A stretch of DNA of 64,000 nt from JAEWWD01 sp964440115 (GTDB lineage: Bacteria > Bacillota > Clostridia > Christensenellales > CAG-138): assembly GCA_964440115.1 (NCBI GenBank), contig CAYTPV010000003.1:372001-436000 (forward strand), written 5' to 3'. The position numbers were made by a program, and so were the translations under genes. The notes below the pieces were generated by a model. That model was not told where the DNA came from. It did no database searches and saw nothing but the letters and a program-made list of their open reading frames with translations. Shown here piece by piece: positions 44,682-53,578 of this stretch; position 1 is the first letter of the stretch; every line of letters starts with the position of its first letter.

Positions 44682-46118
44682 TCAAATACGGTCCTTGACC
44701 ATACCGACGATGAGTCTGGACGATCCGCCGCATTTTGTGAGCTCGCTTTGATCGACATGCAGTTCGCGCGCGAGTATTTCCATGGAGCGCGGCGTGCAGA
44801 ACCCCGCCTGACAACGGCCAGAACCGGCGCGCGTACGGCGCTTTAAGCCATCCAGACTCTTTGCGCCCAGCGGGCGGTGGATGGCGTCGAGCAGTTCGCC
44901 TTCGGAAACGCCTTCGCAGCGGCACACAATGTTGCCATAGGCAGGCTGCAGGCGGATGAGCTTGGCGCGTTCATCCTTCGAAAGCGCGCGCGGGTCCAGT
45001 ATGCCCTTGCGTTTGCCGTTGAAATGCGGATTGGGCTTTAATTGCAGCTTTTCTTTAATCAAATCGCCCACCATTTTCCCAATGGCAGGGGAAGAGGTCA
45101 ACCCCGGTGATTCGATGCCCGCGCAATCAATGAAACCGGGAACATCTTCAGCCTCGCCTATGATGAATTCGTGTCCGTCCTCGTGCGCCCGCAGGCCCGC
45201 GAAGCTGGTGATGACCTGCCGTATCGGCAGATCCTTCACCGTGGAGCCCGCTTTTGCAATCAGCTCTTCCAGCCCTTGCGCCGTGGTGTTGGTGCCGCCC
45301 CTGTCTTCAATATCGATGGCGGTGGGGCCGACGATGGTATTGCCGTGAATGGTCGGCGATACGAGCACGCCTTTGCCGAATTTGCCGGGCAGCGGGAATA
45401 TAACCTGTTTGGCGAAATCGCCTGTCGTTTTATCGAGCAGGCAGTAATCGCCTCTGCGGGGCGTAATATGTATTTTCTTCGCGCAGACCATGTTGTGAAT
45501 GACGTCGGCATACACGCCTGCGGCATTGACGACAACTTTGGCCTTTAACGTACCTTTCGACGTTTGTATGGAAAACCCGTCGCTTGAAGCTTCAAGCCCT
45601 GTCACCTGTGTATCGAAGCGGAATTCCACGCCGTTGGTGAACGCGTTTTCAGCAAGCCCTATGGTCAGCCCGAACGGGCAGATGATGCCCGCATCGGGAG
45701 CGTAGAGCGCCGCAACGGCGTTGGGGCTGATGTTTGGTTCTATCGCGCGGAGTTCTTCCTGCTCGATGATGCGGATATGCTCGACTCCGTTTTTGATGCC
45801 CTGCTGATACAGCTTTTCAAGCGCGGGGCGGTCATCCTCACTTAGGCAGACCACCAGGCTGCCGTTGCGTTTGAATGCAATATCCAGATCCCGTGTGAGT
45901 TCATCCATCATGCCGATGCCCTGCACGTTTAATTTTGCCATGAGGGACCCCGGCGCGGCGTCAAACCCCGCGTGAATGATGGCACTGTTGCCTTTGGAGG
46001 TGCCGCAGCACACATCCTCTTCTTTTTCCACAACGCAGATACGGGCGCTGTAGCGGGATAGCTCGCGCGCAACGGAGCAGCCCGTTACACCCGCGCCTAT
46101 GATCACGATATCGTACAT
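44682..46118 (-). CDS. glpA: Glycerol-3-phosphate dehydrogenase-like FAD oxidoreductase with [2Fe-2S] domain
   Basis: 478 aa. FAD motif IIGAGVTGCSVAREL at the N-terminus and DAO fold (RRGDYCLLDKTTG; FAGLRAHEDGHEFIIGEAED). The C-terminal ~90 residues are a BFD-like [2Fe-2S] domain with IVCRCEGVSEGELLDAI and GSGRCQAGFCTPR. This matches anaerobic GlpA-type enzymes that oxidise sn-glycerol 3-phosphate to DHAP. Relatives act on 2-hydroxyglutarate, but the glpFK context favours G3P. Confidence 0.88.
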   Translation of the reverse strand: MYDIVIIGAGVTGCSVARELSRYSARICVVEKEEDVCCGTSKGNSAIIHAGFDAAPGSLMAKLNVQGIGMMDELTRDLDIAFKRNGSLVVCLSEDDRPALEKLYQQGIKNGVEHIRIIEQEELRAIEPNISPNAVAALYAPDAGIICPFGLTIGLAENAFTNGVEFRFDTQVTGLEASSDGFSIQTSKGTLKAKVVVNAAGVYADVIHNMVCAKKIHITPRRGDYCLLDKTTGDFAKQVIFPLPGKFGKGVLVSPTIHGNTIVGPTAIDIEDRGGTNTTAQGLEELIAKAGSTVKDLPIRQVITSFAGLRAHEDGHEFIIGEAEDVPGFIDCAGIESPGLTSSPAIGKMVGDLIKEKLQLKPNPHFNGKRKGILDPRALSKDERAKLIRLQPAYGNIVCRCEGVSEGELLDAIHRPLGAKSLDGLKRRTRAGSGRCQAGFCTPRSMEILARELHVDQSELTKCGGSSRLIVGMVKDRI

Positions 46119-46152
46119 GAAACCTCACTCCTTCTCGTTTACCCCTATAAAA

Positions 46153-46204
46153 TATCCGGGCAAATCCGCATTGCCCTTCTGTAAAAGGACGGATTGCCCG
46201 GATA
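46153..46204. terminator. Long intercistronic hairpin between glpF and the G3P oxidoreductase
   Basis: TATCCGGGCAAATCCG pairs with CGGATTGCCCGGATA (15 bp, one bulge). On the minus strand only TTTTA follows, so it may be a leaky terminator or a 3'-end stabiliser for glpK-glpF mRNA. Confidence 0.6.
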
Positions 46205-46257
46205 CTCATTCTCATAGGGCCCGATATTCAGGATTTAGGTTGGGTAAGCCCGAAAGC

Positions 46258-46974
46258 TTACCACGGAATGATGTTGAACAAGCCAATCGCGAGGAGCGCG
46301 CCTACGATGGGCCCGAAAATGGGAACAGTCAGGCCGTACTTGAAGTTGCTGGAGCCCTTGCCTTTGATGGGCAGCACGGCGTGCGCAAGACGAGGTCCAA
46401 GGTCACGAGCCGGGTTGATGGCGTAACCGGTCAGGCCGCCCAGCGACATACCGATGGATACGATGACGCCGAACACCAGCAGTTTGTCAACGCCGGAGGC
46501 GAGGCCCGCAACATTGCCAATGCCTTTGAGGGCAAACACCAGTACGAAGGTGCCGATCATTTCAGAGAGGAAGTTGCGGCCCCAATTGGGAATGGACGGC
46601 CCGGTGGAGAACACGCCCAGTTTGGTACCGGGATCTTCCGTTGCATCGAAATGATCCTTGAAGAGCAGATAGACCAGTATGCCGCCTACGAAGCCGCCCG
46701 CAACCTGCGCTACGATGTACATGGGAACCAGCGCCCAGTCAAAGTAGCCGCCCGCAGCCAGCGCGATGGTCAGCGCGGGGTTGAAGGATGCGCCCGAAGC
46801 CTGACCGAACATCATGGCGGGCAGCATAACCGCAAGACCCCAAGCGAACGTGATCTGTACAGACCCGCCGCCCTTCATGCCGGATTTGGTGAGCAGCACG
46901 TTTGCTACCACGCCATCGCCCAGCAGGATCAGGAACATTGTGCCGAGAAATTCCCCAAGAAACTTCGTTATCAT
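46258..46974 (-). CDS. glpF: Glycerol uptake facilitator (MIP family)
   Basis: 238 aa, six helices. The two pore motifs are SFNPALTIAL and AINPARDLGPR. Cytoplasmic membrane channel for glycerol. AAGGTGG precedes the ATG; 39 bp after glpK. Confidence 0.96.
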   Translation of the reverse strand: MITKFLGEFLGTMFLILLGDGVVANVLLTKSGMKGGGSVQITFAWGLAVMLPAMMFGQASGASFNPALTIALAAGGYFDWALVPMYIVAQVAGGFVGGILVYLLFKDHFDATEDPGTKLGVFSTGPSIPNWGRNFLSEMIGTFVLVFALKGIGNVAGLASGVDKLLVFGVIVSIGMSLGGLTGYAINPARDLGPRLAHAVLPIKGKGSSNFKYGLTVPIFGPIVGALLAIGLFNIIPW

Positions 46975-47013
46975 ATTACCCCACCTTTCTTGTTATATAC
47001 AGGATCTGAGGCA

Positions 47014-48507
47014 TCAGTTCTTGGCCCAGCCGTAAGCGCACTTGACGGCCTTGCTCCAGCCCTTTACGCGCTCGCCGCGCTCGGCTTCGCTGATCTGGGG
47101 CTTGAATGTTTTGTCGATGGCCCAGTTCTTGATGACGTCTTCCTTGCTGGGCCAATAGCCGACCGCGAGGCCCGCCAAATATGCCGCGCCCATTGCCGTC
47201 GTCTCGACGCAGGTGGGCCGCATGACCGGCGCGTTGATGATATCGGCCTGCGTCTGCATGAGGTAGTTGTTGGCGCACGCGCCGCCATCCACCTTGAGCG
47301 CCGCAAGATCAATGCCGGAGTCTGCCTTCATGGCGGTCAGCACGTCGTTGACCTGATATGCAAGGCTGTCGAGCGTAGCGCGCACGATGTGGTACTTGTT
47401 GCAGCCGCGGGTTAGGCCGACGATTGTGCCGCGCGCGTACTGATCCCAGTGCGGCGCTCCAAGGCCGACGAACGCAGGAACCACATAGCAGCCGTTGGTA
47501 TCCTTGACCTTCTGGGCAAGGTACTCGGAGTCTGCCGAGGAGTCGATGATCTTGAGCTCGTCGCGCAGCCACTGTATCGCCGCGCCCGCTACGAATATGG
47601 AGCCTTCCAATGCGTAGGTGACTTTGCCTTCCAAGCCCCACGCGATGGTGGTGACAAGGCCGTTCTTGGAGAACGTGGGCTTTTCACCGATGTTCATGAG
47701 CATGAAGCAGCCCGTGCCGTAGGTGTTCTTGGCTTCGCCGGGTTTGTAGCAGGTCTGGCCGAACAGTGCCGCCTGCTGGTCGCCCGCAGCGCCCGCCATG
47801 GGAATGGCGCCGCCAAGGAACTGCGGATCGGAATACCCAAATATGCCGCTCGAGGGCAATACCTTGGGCAGCATGCTCTCGGGGATATTGAGCTCCTTCA
47901 GGATTTCTTTATCCCATTCGAGCGTGTTGATGTTGAACAGCAGTGTGCGCGAAGCGTTGGAGTAATCGGTGACGTGCACCTTTCCGCCGGAAAGCTTCCA
48001 CATCAGCCAGCAGTCAACCGTGCCGAACAGCAGGTCTCCCTTTTCGGCTCTGGCGCGGGCGCCGGGTACGTTTTCCAATATCCAGCGCACTTTGGTGCCG
48101 GAGAAATAAGCATCAATAACGAGGCCGGTTTTAGAACGGAAGGAGTCGGTCAGTCCTTTTGCTTTGAGTTCATCGCAGTACTCGCTGGTCCGGCGGCACT
48201 GCCACACGATCGCATGGAATACCGGCTCGCCGGTGTTCTTATCCCACACGACGGTGGTCTCGCGCTGGTTGGTGATGCCAATGGCAGCGATATCGGCGGC
48301 AGTGGCACCGATTTTCTGCATGGCTTCCACCGCTACGCCCAGCTGCGTCGACCAGATTTCATTCGCGTCATGCTCGACCCAGCCCGGCTTGGGATAGATC
48401 TGTGTGAATTCCTTCTGCGCAACGCTGCAGATTTCGCCCTTTTCATTGAAAAGGATACAGCGGTTGCTGGTTGTTCCGGCGTCCAACGCCAATACGTACT
48501 TTGCCAT
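47014..48507 (-). CDS. glpK: Glycerol kinase
   Basis: 497 aa. FGGY features: LALDAGTTSNRCILFNEKGE at the N-terminus, KPGWVEHDANEIW, GITNQRETTVVWDKNTGEP, GAAGDQQAALFGQTC and DGGACANNYLMQ. It phosphorylates glycerol to G3P. AAAGGAGG precedes the ATG. The residue equivalent to the phosphorylatable His of Gram-positive GlpK cannot be assigned with certainty here. Confidence 0.97.
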   Translation of the reverse strand: MAKYVLALDAGTTSNRCILFNEKGEICSVAQKEFTQIYPKPGWVEHDANEIWSTQLGVAVEAMQKIGATAADIAAIGITNQRETTVVWDKNTGEPVFHAIVWQCRRTSEYCDELKAKGLTDSFRSKTGLVIDAYFSGTKVRWILENVPGARARAEKGDLLFGTVDCWLMWKLSGGKVHVTDYSNASRTLLFNINTLEWDKEILKELNIPESMLPKVLPSSGIFGYSDPQFLGGAIPMAGAAGDQQAALFGQTCYKPGEAKNTYGTGCFMLMNIGEKPTFSKNGLVTTIAWGLEGKVTYALEGSIFVAGAAIQWLRDELKIIDSSADSEYLAQKVKDTNGCYVVPAFVGLGAPHWDQYARGTIVGLTRGCNKYHIVRATLDSLAYQVNDVLTAMKADSGIDLAALKVDGGACANNYLMQTQADIINAPVMRPTCVETTAMGAAYLAGLAVGYWPSKEDVIKNWAIDKTFKPQISEAERGERVKGWSKAVKCAYGWAKN

Positions 48508-48602
48508 GAAACGACCTCCTTTTTCGATTTGCTGCCTCTGGAACGAAATCCCCTACCCTTGAGATGCGTCATAAAGAAACGATAGGATACCTGTGCAATT
48601 AA

Positions 48603-48632
48603 ATTCTATCACCGTCTTTCCCGGCATGTCAT
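48603..48632 (-). promoter_or_regulatory. glpK promoter
   Basis: Minus strand -35 ATGACA (48627-48632), 18-bp spacer, -10 TAGAAT (48603-48608), leaving an ~85-nt leader. No clear stem-plus-T-run terminator is seen in that leader. Confidence 0.5.
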
Positions 48633-48651
48633 TAGACACAATCCCGCATTT

Positions 48652-48675
48652 GTCCGAACCCTTTGGACTTTTTTT
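48652..48675 (+). terminator. Plus-strand terminator inside the glpK upstream region
   Basis: GTCCGAA pairs with TTTGGAC across CCC (48652-48668), followed by seven T. It faces away from glpK. A possible plus-strand promoter TTGAGA-18-TAGGAT lies at 48559-48588. Confidence 0.6.
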
Positions 48676-48707
48676 GAGGGATCGAAACAATGCGCACAGC
48701 CCAAACA

Positions 48708-48729
48708 GAGCGTACTGCCGTGTACGCTC
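48708..48729 (-). terminator. Weak hairpin after the TetR gene
   Basis: 8-bp stem GAGCGTAC / GTACGCTC with a 6-nt loop; the T run (TGTTTG) is poor. Confidence 0.35.
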
Positions 48730-48798
48730 CCGGCAACAATCCGACAAAAATCGAGCATGGGATTGGGCGTTACCCGCCCGGGTTACAGTTTAGCCGCC

Positions 48799-49383
48799 TT
48801 AACCGACCAGACGCGCGGCGCCGCCCCGCGCATGAATGGCAGCCCTTTGTTTGGACTGGTCGATATTGAGAAAAGCGAAAAGGCATTCCAATTCCGCGCG
48901 CGTCTGTTCTGCACTCATCGGTTTTCTTTCCATAACGAAATCAATAAAGTAATACACTGCCGCACGGATCATGATATCGATGGCGGCACTTTGTTCGGCA
49001 AGCAACGGTTCCACAAAGTTTTCCCCGAATATGAGGCGCATGATTTGCGGGCGCAGCACGGGATCAAGGAATTTTACGACGTTCTGGCGATCCGCCGCTT
49101 CTAGCACGCGTTTATAGAATTGCCTGTCGGTGTCCAGCAGCGTATGAAACTTCTGCAGCCAACCGATCATATCCTCGCCGGGGGTGTAGGTAAGAAATTG
49201 CACCAATGCATGTTCGCAGTCCCAATACACCACATCGTAGATACACTGGAAATGGTAATAAAAGCTCTGACGTCTCATATTGGCGTAATCCATCAGATCG
49301 CTTACCGTAATTCGGTACAAGGGCTTCTTTTGCATGAGCTGTCGCAGGCATGAGGCAATTCTCTGTTTGGTATCACAGCACAT
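48799..49383 (-). CDS. TetR-family regulator (DhaS-like)
   Basis: 194 aa. TetR HTH at residues ~8-50 (QRIASCLRQLMQKKPLYRIT; MDYANMRRQSFYYHFQCIYD). Body resembles the DhaS group linked to dihydroxyacetone/glycerol genes. It lies between glpP and glpK; probable local regulator. Confidence 0.85.
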   Translation of the reverse strand: MCCDTKQRIASCLRQLMQKKPLYRITVSDLMDYANMRRQSFYYHFQCIYDVVYWDCEHALVQFLTYTPGEDMIGWLQKFHTLLDTDRQFYKRVLEAADRQNVVKFLDPVLRPQIMRLIFGENFVEPLLAEQSAAIDIMIRAAVYYFIDFVMERKPMSAEQTRAELECLFAFLNIDQSKQRAAIHARGGAARLVG

Positions 49384-49408
49384 CGACGGCTTCCCCCTTC
49401 CCGTATCG

Positions 49409-49975
49409 CTACATCAGCCATACGCTCTGATTGGTTGTGGAGATTGCCATTGCTCCGGCTTCCAGAGCACTGATCACGTCTTCCTTGCTTTGTATCAACC
49501 CGCCCGCCAGTATGGGAATGGAAGTAATGCTGCAGATTTTTCGTATGATTTTAGGAAGTATGCCGGGTAGTATTTCAATAAAATCAGGCCGGGCGGATTC
49601 AAGGTTGCTCACGCCGGAAAGGGCCATGGAATCGATGACGAAAATGCGCAGTATGCTGCACATGCGCAGCTCCCGCGCGCGGCGTATGAAGTTCTGGCGT
49701 GTCGTGATGATGCCGTTTGCTTCTGTGTTTTGTTTGAGGTAATCAACAGCGATTTCTTTGCTCGAGAGTCCTTCGATCAGATCCGCATGCACAAGCACGA
49801 ATTTGCCGGCTGCCTTCACGCGATGCACGATATCCCCGATGTTGCAGATGTTGCCGAACAGTATGAACACCATCTGGATTTCATCCGTAACCAGACAGTG
49901 TTCCAGCCCATCGTAATCCTTGATGGCTGCAATCACCGGATTTCTGGTTACGGCGTTGTAGAATTCCTGATCCAA
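49409..49975 (-). CDS. glpP: Glycerol-3-phosphate-responsive antiterminator
   Basis: 188 aa TIM-barrel protein: NPVIAAIKDYDGLEHCLVTD, VHADLIEGLSSKEIAVDYLK, FIEILPGILPKIIRKIC, LAGGLIQSKEDVISALEAGA. TTG start at 49975 with GGGGGG 7 nt upstream. In Bacillus, GlpP with G3P prevents termination in glp leaders. Here its own ~180-nt leader carries terminator-like hairpins. Confidence 0.93.
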   Translation of the reverse strand: MDQEFYNAVTRNPVIAAIKDYDGLEHCLVTDEIQMVFILFGNICNIGDIVHRVKAAGKFVLVHADLIEGLSSKEIAVDYLKQNTEANGIITTRQNFIRRARELRMCSILRIFVIDSMALSGVSNLESARPDFIEILPGILPKIIRKICSITSIPILAGGLIQSKEDVISALEAGAMAISTTNQSVWLM

Positions 49976-50011
49976 ACATCCACCCCCCGTCCTATTCAGT
50001 CAAACGAAGCC

Positions 50012-50067
50012 AGAAAAAAAGAGCTTGGTAAAAACGACAGGTTTCCTGCCATTTATTCCCTCGCTCT
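50012..50067 (-). terminator. Leader terminator upstream of glpP (candidate GlpP target)
   Basis: Minus strand: GGCAGG-AAA-CCTGTC then GTTTTT, nested within AGAGC (50063-50067) / GCTCT (50021-50025) followed by seven T. It sits between the glpP promoter and the glpP start. Confidence 0.6.
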
Positions 50068-50156
50068 ATTCTCAGGGCAATCTATTCAACTGTTGACATA
50101 CAAAGCAGATACTGTAATCTATATGGAATTTTTTTGTGCTACTTGTTATTAACAGT

Positions 50157-50196
50157 ATATTATCATGTTTTCCCAGTAATTACAATTCATGAATTG
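50157..50196 (-). promoter_or_regulatory. glpP promoter with overlapping palindrome
   Basis: Minus strand -35 TTGTAA (50180-50185), 17-bp spacer, -10 TAATAT (50157-50162). The perfect 14-bp palindrome CAATTCATGAATTG (50183-50196) overlaps the -35 and could be an operator for the TetR protein. Confidence 0.6.
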
Positions 50197-50349
50197 AAAA
50201 TATATAAAGATTTTTCACATATTTCCTCTCTATAATGACACATATTCAGCGATTCGGCAAAAATGCACCGTCTTTCGCGCATGCCTTTCGAGCCTGTACA
50301 TCCAGCTGCCCCGCTAACCATACACAGTGGAAATATAGGCAAAACAGCA

Positions 50350-50369
50350 AAAGGAGAGCGTGCTCTCCT
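50350..50369 (-). terminator. Minus-strand terminator downstream of the frameshifted small gene
   Basis: AGGAGAGC / GCTCTCCT perfect 8-bp stem around a 2-nt centre (50352-50369), followed on the minus strand by TTTTGCTGTTTT. Confidence 0.6.
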
Positions 50370-50393
50370 CTCGCATCAGGCATGCGCCTCGGA

Positions 50394-50694
50394 CTATTCT
50401 TTCAACGCGAACAACACATGATCCACGCCTATGCCGGAAACGCCGAACGATTTTGGAAAACTGAATTCAGGCTGAGCTAGCACCCAGCGGTGCGCGTTCC
50501 GTAACCACTGAATAAACCAGCCACTCTTTATTGGCAAACTCGCTTAGCAGCACCGTTAAGCTGCAGCCAAGCCCCAAATGATTGCCATGCGCGAGCCAGT
50601 GCACCTGCGCGATGAGATTGCCCGATGGCGGGTTTCCGCTGTAAAGAAAACTGAAATTCCACAAAGAAATATGTACCAACTTTATATTCCCCAT
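50394..50694 (-). pseudogene. Small gene with apparent single-base frameshift
   Basis: From an ATG at 50694 the frame reads 75 codons (SLWNFSFLYSGNPPSGNLIA; VTERAPLGASSA) and stops at TGA 50467-50469. Skipping one base there gives a natural-looking continuation, EFSFPKSFGVSGIGVDHVLF ALKE, to a TAG at 50394, 25 nt before a terminator. The start has no good ribosome site, so the 5' end may also be lost. Family not recognised. The rest of 49976-50831 holds only regulatory sites. Confidence 0.4.
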
Positions 50695-50740
50695 AAATCG
50701 ACGCCGAATTCTGATATTCCTATGAAACCGCCAAAAAACC

Positions 50741-50802
50741 TGATATAATACACCGAAGTATTTTTTATTCCATTCTGCATATATGCAATACTCCGAAGTA
50801 TA
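50741..50802 (+). promoter_or_regulatory. Promoter with two identical operator-like boxes
   Basis: Extended -10 TGATATAAT (50741-50749). AATACACCGAAGTATT (50747-50762) overlaps it and AATACTCCGAAGTATA (50787-50802) recurs exactly 40 bp downstream, before the acyltransferase start. Each box has AATAC/GTATT arms. Confidence 0.65.
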
Positions 50803-50831
50803 TTTCGTGTAATAGCAAAAGGGGACTCTTC

Positions 50832-52067
50832 ATGATAGAACGGTTTGATATGGTAAAGCCGCCCATAAGACAGAAAATCCATTTGAAAATACTGACTTGG
50901 ATCATAAGCTTTCCGGTTGTTTGGTTACGCCGGTTGAAAATCAACAAAAATCATATGGAGGGCTTAAAGCCGCCCTATTTTTTGCTGTGCACACACAAGT
51001 CCTTTATCGATTTCATGGTCACTACAGCCTGCATTTTTCCTCATCGGGCCAATTATGTGGTTGCAATTGACGGCTTTATAGGACGTGAAAACCTGCTCCG
51101 CAATGTCGGCTGCATATGCAAGCGCAAGTTTACGAACGATATCCAATTGGTCATGAACCTGAGAAAAGTGATCAAAAACAAGGATATTCTGGTATTGTAT
51201 CCTGAAGCACGGTATTCCTTGATCGGCACGAACGCCTGCCTTCCCGCTTCTTTGGGCAAGCTTGCTAAGCTTTTGGGTGTTCCGGTCGTCGTGCTCAAAA
51301 TGGACGGGAATTTTATCTATTCTCCATGCTGGAACCTTCACAAAAGAAACATCCGGTTATCAGCGGACATGACACAAATCGTGCGGCAGGAAGAAATCAA
51401 AAGCCTGTCCGTTCAGGAAATCAACGAAAGAATCAATCAGGCCTTCTTTTATGATGAATTCTTGTGGCAAAAGCAGAACAATATCAAGGTCAACTACAAG
51501 GACCGGGCCAAAGGTTTGCACAAGGTCTTATACAAATGCAAACACTGCGGCACCGAGTACCGAATGGATTCTGCGGGCAACAAAATCTGGTGCAATCATT
51601 GCGGTACGCAATGGACAATGTCCAGCCTTGGTGAGCTGATACAAGCCGGATCTGACACCGAGAGCATTCATGTTCCCGACTGGTACGAATACCAGAGGGC
51701 AGACGTGCGCAGGCAGATTGAAGAGGGAACCTATCATTTTGCTTCAGATGCGACAGTCGACAGCCTGCCCAACGCAAAAGGCTATATCCGATTGGGCGAG
51801 GCAAAGCTGACCCATACCATGAGTGGATTTACGCTTGAAGGTAATTTTGATAACCAGGAATTTCTGCTTGAAAAAGATCCTCTGTCCATGTATTCCTGCC
51901 ATATCGAATACGACTATATGGGGAATGGGGATTGTATTGATTTGTCCACCTTGGCGGATACCTATTATATCTATCCGAAGGGCTCTGGTTTCTCGGTTAC
52001 GAAAATAGCGCTCGCTACGGAAGAACTATACAACTATTATGAGAAGTTGAAGAAAGACGTTATATAG
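50832..52067 (+). CDS. PlsC-like acyltransferase with zinc ribbon and C-terminal extension
   Basis: 411 aa. Acyltransferase motif I HX4D is HKSFID (residues ~56-61), motif III-like is LVLYPEARYSLIG. After residue ~235 a zinc ribbon follows (CKHCGTEYRMDSAGNKIWCN plus HCG), then a ~150-residue domain. The zinc ribbon extension is unusual for lysophosphatidate acyltransferases. AAAGGGG precedes the ATG. Codon use is more AT-rich than the upstream regions. Confidence 0.82.
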   Translation: MIERFDMVKPPIRQKIHLKILTWIISFPVVWLRRLKINKNHMEGLKPPYFLLCTHKSFIDFMVTTACIFPHRANYVVAIDGFIGRENLLRNVGCICKRKFTNDIQLVMNLRKVIKNKDILVLYPEARYSLIGTNACLPASLGKLAKLLGVPVVVLKMDGNFIYSPCWNLHKRNIRLSADMTQIVRQEEIKSLSVQEINERINQAFFYDEFLWQKQNNIKVNYKDRAKGLHKVLYKCKHCGTEYRMDSAGNKIWCNHCGTQWTMSSLGELIQAGSDTESIHVPDWYEYQRADVRRQIEEGTYHFASDATVDSLPNAKGYIRLGEAKLTHTMSGFTLEGNFDNQEFLLEKDPLSMYSCHIEYDYMGNGDCIDLSTLADTYYIYPKGSGFSVTKIALATEELYNYYEKLKKDVI

Positions 52068-52099
52068 GGAAAGTGCAGATATAACCCCTTTTGAAAAGA

Positions 52100-52133
52100 A
52101 AAAAGCCTGGAAACAACCGATTCCGTGCTTTTT
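52100..52133 (+). terminator. Terminator after the acyltransferase gene
   Basis: AAAAAGC..GGAA pairs with TTCC..GCTTTTT (52100-52133); usable on both strands, serving the convergent genes. Confidence 0.65.
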
Positions 52134-52194
52134 CAATTTGATGGAGAAGGAACATCCAATCCGTTCAAAGTTTCATCAAATATTGGTTATATTG

Positions 52195-53130
52195 TTATAC
52201 GGTGATAACCACGTTGCCAACTTTATGCCCCTCGTCAACGTAGCTGTGAGCTTCGGATATTTGCTCCAGCGGATAACATTTTCCAATCACCGGCCATATT
52301 TTTCCTGTTTCAAAAAGCTCTATTAAGAAACTTATCGTCTCATGGCTAAATGATTTTACCTTATCATCTATCGATATGTACTTTCCTTCAGGGGTAAGCA
52401 TTTTTAAGCACTTCATTTTTAATTCTTCTCTTTTGACCATGCCAGAAGGAACGGCATCAAGGATAAGATCATAAAGCTCCCCGCTCTCCATAAAGTTTTC
52501 TTTCTGATAGTCGATAACGTTGTCCGCGCCGAGTGATCTTACAAGCTGTGTATTAACTGTACTGCAAACGCCTGTAACATATGCACCGTAATATTTGGAA
52601 AGCTGTACTGCGGCAGTGCCTATCGAACCTGAAGCGCCGTAAATGAGCACTTTTTTTCCGGCTTGGATATTCCCCCTCTTAAGAAAACCAAGAGCAAGGG
52701 AGAACCCATAAGGGATGGCGGCAGCTTCCTCATAGGTAGCTCCCTTTGGCATGGGGCATATAACACTGTCTTCCGGAAGGCATTTATATTCGGCATAAGT
52801 GCCTGAACGCAAATTAAAGTTTGATTTAAGGGTTAATCCAAAAACCTTATCGCCTTTTTTAAAACGTTTAACTTGTTTCCCTGCTGATTCGATATTACCC
52901 GCTAATATAAAACCCAGGATGGGGTTTCTTGGTTTTGTGAATCCAAATAGCAAGTGCATTATTAGCCCGTATTTTTTGGAATTCATACGCCTGATTATAA
53001 CGTCGCTTCCAGTCACTGTTGTTGCATGTATTTTTATAAGAACCTCATTGTCTTTAGGAACCGGCTTTTTTAATTCTTTTAACGTTAAAACCTCAGGCCC
53101 CCCGTATCCAGTACAAATTACCGCTTTCAT
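52195..53130 (-). CDS. Zinc-free medium-chain dehydrogenase (quinone oxidoreductase-like)
   Basis: 311 aa from the ATG at 53130. MDR fold: VICTGYGGPEVLTLKELKKP, GNIESAGKQVKRFKKGDKVF, nucleotide loop LIYGASGSIGTAAVQLSKYY. No zinc-binding Cys set is seen. Probable NADPH-dependent reductase of quinones or enones; substrate unknown. AT-rich codon use. Confidence 0.88.
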   Translation of the reverse strand: MKAVICTGYGGPEVLTLKELKKPVPKDNEVLIKIHATTVTGSDVIIRRMNSKKYGLIMHLLFGFTKPRNPILGFILAGNIESAGKQVKRFKKGDKVFGLTLKSNFNLRSGTYAEYKCLPEDSVICPMPKGATYEEAAAIPYGFSLALGFLKRGNIQAGKKVLIYGASGSIGTAAVQLSKYYGAYVTGVCSTVNTQLVRSLGADNVIDYQKENFMESGELYDLILDAVPSGMVKREELKMKCLKMLTPEGKYISIDDKVKSFSHETISFLIELFETGKIWPVIGKCYPLEQISEAHSYVDEGHKVGNVVITV

Positions 53131-53578
53131 GAACATGTCACTCAATCATTTAATCCCCTTGTTTCATAATAGTAATATTGTTAACATTTAACTTTTAGAT
53201 AATTATATATCTTTCACTATGACATTTAAAAAATTAGTGATAGAATTGGCTAATGCTGTGCAACAACGCCTCAGCAAAATAGAACCAAGTTCTAAAGTCG
53301 GTTTTCTAATGGGGTGAGCAAACAGTTCAATGGGTATCAATCTTTTAGCCATAGTATACTCCCCATCATCAATCGAATTTAAATATTCTGATGCTTCCAA
53401 TAATTCATTATTACACCCTTATTATAGATATATTTTTAATTTATTTCCAGTTCCATTTAGCTTCTTGGATATTTTTGCTTTGGCATTACTCTCCTATGCA
53501 TAATAGAGTATACGCAGATTGTAAAACGCTTGATGCAAGGAAAAAGGGTCGGAGCTAGAATAGGTATGTGGACGAATG

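Noticed and set aside
46099..47415. Long plus-strand frame opposite glpF and glpK
   Set aside because: Antisense to two certain genes; no family features.
50235..50480. 81-codon plus-strand frame
   Set aside because: It crosses the minus-strand terminator and the frameshifted gene, lacks a ribosome site and looks non-natural.
53203..53400. 65-codon minus-strand frame in the AT-rich island
   Set aside because: TTG start without a ribosome site and no recognisable family; may be chance in low-GC DNA.
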